The notes under the pieces: model-generated
Database searches by the model: none
What the model was told of the DNA's origin: nothing
What the model saw: only the letters and a program-made list of their open reading frames with translations
Made by a program: the position numbers and the translations under genes
Shown here: in pieces, positions 1 through 11,700 of the stretch
Numbering within the stretch: position 1 is the first letter of the stretch
Layout of the letters: every line of letters begins with the position of its first letter
From: Melastoma dodecandrum
Lineage: Eukaryota; Streptophyta; Magnoliopsida; Myrtales; Melastomataceae
Assembly: GCA_029817715.1 (NCBI GenBank)
Contig: JARUPY010000538.1
Span: 682,001 to 746,000 of the forward strand
Direction of reading: 5' to 3'
Length of the DNA stretch: 64,000 bases

Positions 1-312
<312 letters not shown>

Positions 313-1708
313 CTTGGTTACATTTTCCTATCATTCAGGAACTGGTTTGCCCAAGTAGCAGGTATCTAATTATGGAAAGAGGAAAGTCGAATTGGTTGAT
401 GCATTTTGTTCCTGTTGGTGGAGCAGATATTGGAATTTTGTTCTTGGATTGCATTGACCTTGCATGCTCGTTTAAATCTTTTAAGTTGTTTTCTTGGTTG
501 ATCAGATCTCCTTGCTCAGGTCTTGTCCTCCCTGGTTTATAATAGTGTTGTGTGACTCGGAAAAACTGAGTTGCAGTCACAGTTGGCATCTATTAGACAT
601 CAAGGCTCATGGCAAATATCAATGAAAAATTGAAATGACTTGGCTTTAGGGTTTAGAAAATTTTCAAGCATCCAATCTTGAATACACATTGTTCAGCGAA
701 GAGATTCTACACCGACACCTAGTCTCGCCAAGGCACGGAGTGTTGAGGGTGTGCTCACGTGTCTCAAACCGATGTGATATGAAGAAAAAGACCGAGGCAA
801 TTCTCAGCAACAAATCACTTCCCTTCCGTTGCTTTCCTGAGTAAACCATTTAATTTTTTTCCAAATTTTCTTATTTATCCTTTGTGTAACTATGTTATTT
901 AGTGTCAATTTAAATTTTTTCCGATTTATTTTAACATGAAAAATAGTTTAAACCCTGACCCCAGCCTCCTCGTCTACCCCGAGCCCCGACCCAACCCCTC
1001 TCATGATCCCAATCCACCCCATCCCTTCCCTTAGGTAAGTAGACTCGAACAAGTTTTACTCATAAAGTCACAATTCCATTATCATACGACGCTTAACACG
1101 GGGTTCAAATTAACATAAAGGACTGTCCGTTAAAGGCTGAATTTAACAGAGGATAATTTTTTAGATAATATCAGATAACACAAAAAAAATGTTTAAAGTA
1201 TATTTAATAATTTGACTTAAATTAAACTCGACACTAACGTAGAATCATAGGACGATTAACGGAATATGATGGAGTTAACATTTTTCAGCTAAATCGAAAA
1301 ATCAAAAACCAAAACTTTAAATATATTTAATAATTTGGCATTAATTTTTCACGTAAACGGCAAACGGAAAACAACTCCCTCCCAAGAATCACAACCGTTT
1401 TATCCCAACAATTTACAGAACCAAAGGGCATAAAAAGTAGGCAACACGCACAAGCAGCACCGACGACCACAATCCGCTCAACCAAATCAGGCAAAGCACC
1501 GACATTTCAGGCACAATACAATCAGTACAGGCAGCTCAACTAGATTCTACCTGAGAGAGCGCGGAGCTAAAGAGATCACCCGGAGGTGATCGTGAAGAAG
1601 GCAACGGATTTCAGTGTTTCCTTCGGGATAACTCATTTGGCAAACAGAGAAGCATGGGATGCACACATATATTGATTCCCTTTCAGATTTGGAAGGGACC
1701 ACTGGATA
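313..1708. other. RPL18a 3' UTR, intergenic DNA and VPS16 3' UTR
   Basis: No coding sequence is supported here. The first few hundred bases should be the RPL18a 3' UTR, and roughly 1500-1708 the 3' UTR of the convergent VPS16 gene. The middle (about 850-1400) is AT-rich with no recognised element. Confidence 0.6.
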
Positions 1709-4700
1709 TTATGAGACCCCTTGAAAAGATAACCTGTCTCGAAGAGTATCAAATATTGATGAAGCTGCAGCATTCTGGGCAAAGGTTAGCTTCAGCCGAC
1801 CCAAAAGCTCTCCGTCTTTAGCCTGAGATGCAGCATCAGCAGCCTCCTTAGCCATGCCTATCCGAGCATAAGCCTATCCCAGGAAAAAAAAGTCAGGGTT
1901 AGTCAGTGTCCCTCGAAGCAGTACAGCCACCCTGTAAAACAATTCAATTATTTGCGAAAACTTTGACAACCTCGGCCCTTTCTCGGGGATCTGCAAGCTT
2001 TGGAATATATTTCAGAGCTTCACCCTTCTCGTCTGCCTCAGTACAAGCTTCAACAAATGGGCGATACCCTATTGAAAAGATATCATAAAGAATCAGCACA
2101 ATGGATGTGGACAGATTAGCAGTCCACTTTAGACGTCACATTATCCCATTCCAATCCACAGCAAGGTAATGAGAAATGTATACAAGAAATATGCTGCGAT
2201 TGACAGAATTAAATTATGACGAGAAGATCAGGTGTCACGGGATAGTTTTCATACAACAATTAGAGAATTAGTTTATCGTCATCTGTCGAGGCATCCATTT
2301 ATTTTATCCATGTGCCATACCCCTGTGCTCTATACAAGAACATGATACTTTATTTGAAGAATCAATTTCCTTTTGCTCTGCCTACTTTTTTTTTTCCAGA
2401 CAAGTCGGCAATGACTAATTATAAGATAAGAATGGAGCTGTTCCTACGGTTAATAAAGATCCCCATTTCAACTTTCAAGGAACTCACCAACTGGTGGTCG
2501 TTTCTCCTTGGAGAACTTCTCAAGGGCATCCCAATCTCTTATTGTGGCTAGTGCAAAAACTTTTAGCCAGTACCATCTCTTTTCAGACACCTGAGAATGT
2601 ATGTTTTGCAATTCTTAAGTGAATTGTCCATCATTTTGCTTTTGGCAACCAACCCACCAACCAGTTGTGGAATTAGCATAAAAAGGCTATGCATGTCCGA
2701 ATAGCTGGACTATACTCACCTTGAACTCTGTTCTAACTTTCATTGCAGCTCTATGATTCCCAAGCACTATGCATGTGCGAATAGTGTCACTGATACTTGA
2801 ATCAACAAAGATTGCCTGTTTTGTGGTAACTTCTAACTCGTGTTGAATTCTGGAAACAAACCGAACGGCCAATCAACAAGCAAAAGAACCAGTTTCACTA
2901 AAACATAATTGTCATCTCACAACACACCTAGTTCTATATTCAGATATATAAAACATATTATAAGAGCTCACTTCTCGAATAAACACAACCCATTCTCTTT
3001 TCTGCAGAACTTTAATAAACTAGTTTTATTAATCTGGACTAAAAAGACTAATGGGGCGTTTGGTTTGGGGAATGAGCAGGGGAATGGAATGAGGGAGGGA
3101 ATGATCATTCCCTTCCTTTGCCAACGGAATGGTCGTTCCTTCCAAAATAAATGCGAAGGAATGGATTTGAGTCCATTCCATTCCAAGCATTACCTCATTC
3201 CATTTCGGCCCCTCATTCTGCAAACCAAACACCCCATAAAAGTTCCAGGCTTAGCTTTGCAAGTGCTTCGTTATCTATCTTTTCAAGTCTAAAAAAGTTT
3301 CTAAACTGACCTTAGCAATTTAGCATGTTCCTCAGCTGCTTTTGACTCAAAATTATGTTCTTTAGTTTCGGCAAAAAGACCTTGAGCCTTCTCAATAAGT
3401 TTGATTCGTGGCCCATGAAGTGGAGATCCTTTACTTGCCATTGGATTTTTCCCAAATTCCCATGATTCTTTCCACAAAAGGAACGCAACATCCTACAGAG
3501 AAGTATAACAGAATGAATTCCTCAGAAATAAGAAATATATAGATGGCAGTAACAGCGATACTTATATGATGTTAAGGAAATATGAGTCTTCAAATATGAT
3601 GTATTGTAAAATCCACATAACAGATTGAGATCAAGTTAATCATCTACTGATTATTGTGTTAGCTTGCATAGTTAGAGATCCAGGTAAGACGACCTTAATA
3701 AGCCAAACTTTGATGGCTTGGGCTGAAATCTCATCGAGGGCAGCAAGGGCAGAGATTTCAAATATAAGTCTTACCAATAAGAAATCAACAAAATAGGATC
3801 GATTGAAAAGGAGAAGAGACTTCACAGAAAGAAATATAATTGTTACTGCACTATTCTTCATTGGTGAAACAGAGTTTCCAGAATTGACTCGGAGGAAAGG
3901 AAAGGATTAACAACTGCCAGCCCACAGAATCTTCAAGAATTATCCACCAAAATAAGCTCTTGATATTTTTGGATAATTAATGTTTGATTGCTGAAGAAAT
4001 TCAACTGTAATCAATTAATAGACTAACAAAAAATAAAGACTCACTTGAAGTTGCCCGGTTGACAGAAAGAAATCCTTCAGAAACTCGTGCTTATGACATC
4101 TGAAACACAAGGCATGGAGCCAGTTGTCGTTGGAAATACCGGACAAAAAGATAACATGGTTACAAAATGCTGCATACTGCTCTTCATCTGATCAGTAAAA
4201 AAGAAGTCTCAAGATGGTCATGCATATAATATCTGCTTTTAGATATGAGGCTTCAACATTTTCTTTCTTTCAAATGCCTTCCAATTGGTTACCAGGAGAA
4301 GGAAGGTCTTTCCTACACCATATGCCATCCTTCTAAAGTACTTCTGTATATTCCCCAGAAACTTCAGTTCTTACTATGGTACCAGTCGAGTACACCAAAG
4401 CTAATTTAAAACGTCTTAAAATGTTAAACAACAAAGGACATGCAGATTCAATGAGAGAAAATGGAACACGACATACCTTGAATAAGTAATGAACAAATCT
4501 CGAGCAAGGGGCCTTGCTTGTATCATCCCAAAGAACTCCAGAGCAGGTTTCTGTTTTCAATAAGGACATACTTTCATGATATGTAAAGCTGATTGACCTA
4601 ATTCTGAGAAGCTATTAATCTGGGACCATTCCCAATAGACTTGATTTTGTGATACCATCTCCAAGATAAACTTATTTAAAAGTGAATTGTGTGTGGCTAC

Positions 4701-7700
4701 TATCCAATAAAATAGAATGCAGAATGTGGGGATAAAAAAAGGCTTCAACCAGTAAAGTTCATTAACATGTTCATTATTCCATCAAAAATTTTAATCCACA
4801 AAAAATATACCAACATTGAAATACCTTCTTTGATAAGTCAAAATGAAATGAAGTACCTTTTGCCATATGTGAAAGAGAACTAGATAAACAAGATCCGTAT
4901 CACCACTTTCAGTTGCCTTCGTAAGAGCCGTATCTTCGTCGCCAATGCTAAGCAGAAGAGGAACCTAAATAAATTTGCTAATTAGTAAATGTGCAGCTAT
5001 TTTGAGATCAGCTAAGAAATTAAAGATTACATAAGACAGTGAGCTAAAATGAGAATGAAAAGAAGAGAACATTAGGACAGGACTAATTTCACCACCAAGG
5101 GCCATGCCAACCTGTTTAGAAGGCCGAGGCTCGTGTTCAAGAAGCATGGCTGCCAATTTTCGTCTGTTGTTCTTATCCGCATGAGCAGCAACTGCTGCAT
5201 ATGATATGCCTTTGCACAATTTTAGCTGAACAGGGGAAAGAAAATTAGACATTGTATAATAATCATTTCCGATCTAATATAAATCCAATTACAATTTCAA
5301 AGAAAAGGGACAAGGAAAACCTTGTCAAGTAACATTTCTAGCAGTGCAGTATCAGGAATTGCCAAGGAAGCTGTAATCTTTGAGCATGCCCAATGCATTA
5401 TCACAACGTCCTGCGGGGAAGCAAGGGCCAGGGAAATCAATTCAGCAAATAACCAAAAAATGATGATTTACCATGAAGAACACATTCACAATTATAATGA
5501 ACACGGAAAATGAAAGAGATACTATAATGAACAAGAACAACAACGGGCAATCACAGGAACACTCAAGCATTAACACACGCCAAGTGGGATCAGCTGCGAC
5601 AATCCTCAGATTAGCCCGCAGGCAAGTGTCTTCAGAGTGGTGGCTAATAACAGAGTTGGTAAAAATCTCACACCACAAGATCATATAAAGAAGTCATGCT
5701 CCAGAACATGGCATTCACTTGAGCAAAAGAAAAGAGACTACGAGACCATGTCAATAAGGTACCTGGTTCATTCCAAGATACTCTGAAACACGAAGGGCGA
5801 GAAGGTGTTGATGGGCATTTACCAAACGACTGACCAGAACAGATGGTGTGAGCAACTGTATCCGAGAAACAATTTTAGCAAGCCACAAGAAAAGAACTTA
5901 TCAAATTATAAAAGCACAAGAAAAGAACTTATTAAGATAGAAAATACGTCAACCAGTAAAAATGCTAACCTTATATTGCTTAATACTAAGAGGCATTCCA
6001 ACTTCAGGACTGCGAACAGCATTTAAGACCCGCAGGGTTTTACACATTTCTTGTATACGATCCCGTTGAAATTGACTGCCAAAGCCAACTGGATATCATT
6101 ACGAGAGCTGAAAAAATCAGGAACATGAACAGAAATTCTAAAACCTTAAACATATCAGTCGTAAAACTAACATGTCAAAGTGAAAAAAAATAATAATACT
6201 AAAGCTCAAGAGAGTGGCCAAGACATTCCAGAAAAGCATACGATTTGAAAGAATTTCCATAGATGCTGAAATTCCACCCAATAGGCTAGAGAAAGAAGCA
6301 AACTATATATCCTTCATTTATCAAGTAAAATATTTTCACACAATTCAAAAAGCCTGCTGCTCCACATACCTGCAAAAGGCTTGGCCATAGCTGGCAGCTC
6401 TAAGGAGAGTTCTCTGACGCAAATGATCAAACTCATGCCCTGCAGCATCTACACATGCTTCAACAGCCTCCGGCAAGGATGAATGAATCAGCCTGAGGTT
6501 CTCATCAGCCTACAAGGTTACGAAATTGTAAATTCATTCCTGAACTATTTTAAGAATTTCTTTATTTTTTCTGGGACAGCTTTTCCCTTTCCACAGGATC
6601 CTGATATCTTCATGAAATTTCATAAACACCACTACATAAGGATGCTAAGGCATTAGCTTTATTTGGAAGATGGTAAAAGTTGCTGCATCAAACATCCAGA
6701 TGCAAAGTATACAAGATCAAGCACATATAATTTTCATAAGCAGGCAAGTACAAAACATTGATGTTTTGTCTGAACTTTGCAAACAGAATAAATGCATACC
6801 TTTGCACTCCTCCTGTCAAAATGATCCAAGGCATCATAAAGCAAGGCTGCTTGGGATGTGCTACCAATTTTGAAGATAGAGACAGTGGAATCAGGGACTC
6901 TCTGGAGAAATTCCATACTGGAGTTGGAAAGTATCCTCACCCCATCACACTCTGGGATGAGAACCAGCGGTTCATCATATAAGTACCGAACTGGCTCTCC
7001 AATTGGGCCAACCATTAAAAGCATGTCATCCCAATAGAGTACAACACTGTCCATTCCACACCACGCTATCTGCTCTGGTGGCAAAGCTGACTGCTCCAGC
7101 AGAAACATCCACAACTCATTTCACAAGCAACATCAATTCAAATTGGCTATATCATGATTAACTAATTTCATCGTAGGCCTAGAGCAAAGCTGATGAAGTG
7201 GAAAGATTCATTCATCAACCAGTTCACTATCAAGTAGAGTTATTTAAAATTTGGGAGAATTTAACGAAAGAAACCCACCGAAACTACATGATTACCTCGC
7301 AGTTACATGAGAACTTAATTTCGGAGAAGTCTGTCGGCATGACCAGGAGCTGCCCATCACCTGTAAATGCAGCCAACCACTTGCCATCTCCAGAAACTGA
7401 TAACTTTGATACCACCCCCAGCGGTTCCCCGCCGATGTCTTTAACCCTCTGCACCGAATCCTCCTCCACAACAACAATTCCGCCTTCCCCAACCCCTAAC
7501 AAAACTTCAACACTTCCAGACATCACATACTTGGGCTCTATGACCGCAAGGCATAAAACATCCCCTTCCAACTCCAAGTCCAATTCGGCCAATTTACTCG
7601 GCCGTGGATCCCTAAAATCCGCAACACAGAACACCATCCCTCCCTCCGTGACACACGCAGCACCATTACCCCAGAACATACACTCGATAACATTCTGCTC

Positions 7701-8093
7701 AAAACACTCCTTCCCAAAGGAAACATTCGGATCGATGAGCTCCGCGCGGATATTATACCTATACACCGTCCCGTCTTGCACGAGGCAGGCGAGGTTAAGA
7801 TCATCCGTCCAATACATCCCTATGAGACGACCCCCGGGGTTCTTCCACACGGTCTCGGCGAGAAGCGTACCGGAGGAGGAGAAGATACGGAGCTTCCGCA
7901 GGGCGGACTCGGAGTAAAGCTGGACGATCTTGGAGTCATCGCGGATGATGGCGACGGGTCCTCCGAAGGGCGCCGCGGCAACCTTGTTCCGCGAAAGGTC
8001 GATGTGTCTCCAACGCATCTGGTAGAGGAGCGGCTTCCTATAGTATCGGTTGTAGAGGAGCTGCCATTCTGCAGCGACCGCCACGTTCGACAT
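1709..8093 (-). CDS. VPS16: VPS16 (VACUOLELESS1-like), HOPS/CORVET core subunit
   Basis: Fifteen exons on the minus strand give about 848 residues, close to plant VPS16 length. Exons: 8093-7296, 7090-6800, 6509-6370, 6075-5970, 5855-5763, 5410-5321, 5225-5112, 4964-4857, 4550-4477, 4099-4045, 3492-3311, 2849-2720, 2590-2488, 2068-1971 and 1873-1709 (TAA 1709-1711). All introns are GT-AG and phases join cleanly. Exon 1 carries the N-terminal beta-propeller (starts MSNVAVAAEWQLLYNRYYR); later exons hold the helical VPS16 C-terminal part (HELEVTTKQAIFVDSSISD). VPS16 is a core subunit of the HOPS and CORVET tethering complexes, acting at endosome and vacuole membranes; in Arabidopsis it is VCL1, needed for vacuole formation. 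A MITE sits in the intron between exons 11 and 12. No inactivating change is seen. Confidence 0.95.
3052..3236. mobile_element. Tourist-like (PIF/Harbinger) MITE in a VPS16 intron
   Basis: A 185-bp element with near-perfect terminal inverted repeats (TGGGGCGTTTGGTTTG at the left, CAAACCAAACACCCCA at the right). It is flanked by TAA on both sides (3049-3051 and 3237-3239). A 3-bp TWA target duplication is the hallmark of PIF/Harbinger elements. The interior is largely palindromic (GGAATG/CATTCC repeats). It has no coding capacity and lies well clear of the splice sites. Confidence 0.85.
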
Positions 8094-8730
8094 CGCTTCC
8101 CCGCGCCCCCCCCCCCCAACCCGCTAACAGCCGGAAGTTAGTTTGGGATTCCGACGGAATGATCAAGATGGCGCTGGATGGACGCCATTTCGATGGGAAT
8201 CGGTTGGTTTCGTCGATCTACAGGATCGGAAAGTCCCCCGTTTCCCCCGTTAGGGACGGAGGGGCAAGACGAGGAGGTTACTGGGCTTACAGTTAGGCCC
8301 ATTGGTCCATTTCATTAAATGGGCCCATTACAGCCTTCCAGAAGAGGCCCGAGTAAGACCAGACTGTCGTGGGGAGTGATGATTGGGGGGATGGGGACAA
8401 TAATCTGCCATCTGCGACTTACTAAAAAGTAAAAAGTGGACACTTTGTTCTGACAAAGTTTGAGACAAAACGTAATGCCCCCAGGTAAAATGTAAATGAA
8501 AGAAACAAATACTCCTAGCGTTCACAATCACATTCTTCCTGTTCAAACACAAACATACCAAATAATAAAAAATAGAAAAGCCTGTCATTGCGATGGAAGT
8601 GGTTCCCAACCTCACCATCACCTCCCCCACTCTTTTGTCCACAATCCTCTGCCAATTCCCTCCATTTTCTGTCATCCCCATTTATCACTCTTTCTTCCTC
8701 TTCTTTTTGTTTCTGTGACCAAAGGAGAGA
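8094..8730. promoter_or_regulatory. Shared divergent promoter of VPS16 and the cytochrome b561 gene
   Basis: This 637-bp spacer separates two divergent start codons. It holds clustered site II-type (TGGGCC/GGCCCA) motifs near 8296-8335, including AGGCCCATTGG and AATGGGCCCATT. TCP factors bind these in promoters of housekeeping plant genes. A run of 12 C at 8106-8117 lies in the presumed VPS16 5' UTR. The pyrimidine-rich stretch near 8630-8710 is probably the 5' UTR of the b561 gene. Confidence 0.55.
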
Positions 8731-11700
8731 ATGCAAGCTGTGAGCGGTGCTTTGTTGAGTCCCCAGGTGTTGTCCGAGATTAGAGTCCATGGTTTCCTCC
8801 TCTGGGCTTCCTTCGGCTTACTCATTCCTGTCGGGACACTCATCATTAGGATGCCTCTCGGAGAGGATCGCCGAAGGTGGCTCGGTTCGATCCTCCGGGT
8901 TCATGCTTCGCTGCAGGCAAGTTATGGGCATTTTCTGCGTGTGGCTTCTGTGTTGCAAACTCAGCAAAATATAGCTTTACAGTGTGGAGGAGGAATATGT
9001 TTGTTGTGGAGTTTGTTTCTTTTCTTTTGTTTGCTTTACTTTGTTGGGGCCTTATTCCAAACTACAGTGGTCCCCGAAAGAAATTTGGGTTTTACCGTTG
9101 TTGGCCTTTTTATTCCTAATATACCACTTCTCTCCAACCTTCAACTTCCCTAAAATTAATTCCCCAAATTTTATCCTCAAAACTCTACTTCTTTTAGTCC
9201 TTCAAGACGATTAAAAGAAAAATGTTCTTAAACGGGCTCTAATACCAATTCATAGGGGCTGAAGATAAGCAAAACAAATTAACTCATGCAAGAGTTAAAT
9301 ATCAGTATGCTAGATATTCTTCAGAAATGACATGAATCGAACTTAAGAAGATTTTCTTAATTGTCTTTGTCGTCGGTGTTCCACCAACCTCAAATACTCA
9401 TTTGAGTATTTTAAACTAGCCGTAAATCCGAAATTGGATTTACCTTCGAGGAAATATTCCTCAAATTCATTCAGTACTAGAGTCAGTTCTTCTAATTTCT
9501 TAAAATAACTCTCTATAAGCGTTGATAACTGAGTTATCTGTACTGATAGAATTTCCAGACGATCTACTACCATATTGAGAAAGCCGGTAGTAAAATCCTT
9601 GCCCACCCTGTGATCCATATGGAATAATTCAGGATTCGGGTAATCAGTCATAAGAATGACTCGTGTTCTTGCACCTGTCTTTCAATTTAGAAAGAACAAC
9701 ATAAACAACTTAAAACAAGATGCTTATCATACCTTAATTTAATGGGTAGCTCTGAGGGTTCACCAAGCTTCCGCAATTTTGGAAATTCAAGAGTAACTCA
9801 CTTCTCAAAGTTGAGAATCCTGCGAGAGGGAAATGCTCTTCTGTGTCATTCTGAATGCCCTTGCCTTAAGGGTCTTGTATAGACACTCATCATCCAACAA
9901 CAAGGTTTAGTCATAAAGATTTTCCCTTCAAGGTCTCGATTGACCTTAAGTTAGTTTTAATCAGTTATGATTAATCCTAACCACTCTTAATTCCTTAAGG
10001 TATCTTTGGAGCACGATCAAAGAATTTTGACTCAGAGAGATGTGAGAGAAAATTCTCTATTCAGATCACCTCCCCAAATGAGGTAGAGGGTCGTGAAATA
10101 TATACACAACGAAGCTGGTGCCTATGCACTGTTTGCCAGCTCAAAAGTAAAAAGAATCTACTTTATCAAAAGCTTACAAAAGCTACAAAATTGTATAATA
10201 TATCTTTATATAATTTTCTTCTCCCGTCTGCATCATTGCTTTATCCTGGGAGATTCCTTCTTCTCTGGCGTTTGATGTCTCGCCAGTTCCTTCAGAGAGT
10301 CCTCCTTCAAAATTTTGTCGGGCTCTCTCTTCATCTTGTTTAAATCGCTGGGCTAAAGATTTGTCGGTATAGTCAGCGATTTTTCTCCAGACTTCAAAGG
10401 TGTCCATCCGGAGGCACAACTCGGAGTTTTCTCTCTTCCAGAAACTATCCAGAAGATCCAAAACTCTCTCCCATCATCGCTCCCCTGCTTGTTCATCCGC
10501 ATAACTATGGTAGGAACGAAGGATCGTGACAGTAGTCATCCCATCACTGAGCACATAATATAACTCCTTACGGGCAAATACGTGCTCCAACACATCCTTC
10601 AGTTTTATGGCTTTTTTTACAGTTTTATCTTTGTAATACTTTCGCCATAAACCTCTCTAATCAAGGTCCTGTCGTTGAGGTTCTATCAGATGCCTACTTT
10701 CACTAGGATGGATGTCTCATACTTGCATGTTGGGAAGAATCACTTTCCCAAACGTTTCATGTTCTTCTTCCTCCATCATAGTGCTAGTAATCAATACCGT
10801 GGCATCCTTTGATCCGTATCCAAGGCATCCGAGTATGAACTTTATCAAGTTAGGCAACGGTTCTATCTGTTCTGGTTCTGATCTATCAATTTCCAGAATG
10901 TCGACAAAACATCGTACAAATATGGTAAAGCAACTCCCACCATACCTGAATTAATCCTCAGGGATGGCCACTTCTCCGATATCCAATGTAGATACGGTTG
11001 AAGTACAGAGTTCTCCTTGAGTGAGGATTCTCTCATATCCACTACTACTATCGAAGTCTCATAGTCTTTGACTTCACACGGTAATATGGACATAGTTGTG
11101 GTGAGAATTTGCTGTCTATCCTTTACGGACCTAGACAGTTCTTCTCCATCTGAAGCCTTGTATGACAGCTTAGACTCCAGATCTTTGATGTACTCAATCG
11201 CCTTTGCTGCGAAAAACTCAATTTGGCGTTGGTAATTATTTTTAATACTACCCATGAGTCCTCCACAAACAACAGTGGCATCCTAAGATAGGGATCCATC
11301 TTCGAAAGAGTCCAAATCAAAAAACCAGGATCCATCTAGATCTTTATGACCTTTGTCATCGTGAGCTTGCTCACGAAGTTCAACCGAACCACTACTTCCT
11401 CAAGGTTCTCCTGAGTTTTAAGATTACCTTCTTCGAGTGCGTTGGGTATTTCGTAGTTGAAATACTCGTCGTACTCCATTTCTGCTCCTGTCGTTAGGAT
11501 GTTCTTCCTTCCGAACAACTGGCTCTCCTATGAAGGCTTTGAACTTTGCCTCCTCCTCAGCATACTCAGTCTCCATCCGCTCCTTCTGTTCCTTTCGGCT
11601 TTGTAATAAAGCCTTATAGGACTTAACAGCTTGATTTATGGAGATTTTCTGCTCTTCGGCCAGATGATTACAACAGTAATTGAACTGCTCCATGGTTAAC

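Noticed and set aside
7198..7917. 239-codon plus-strand open frame
   Set aside because: Antisense to VPS16 exon 1, which has clear family identity; composition is low complexity.
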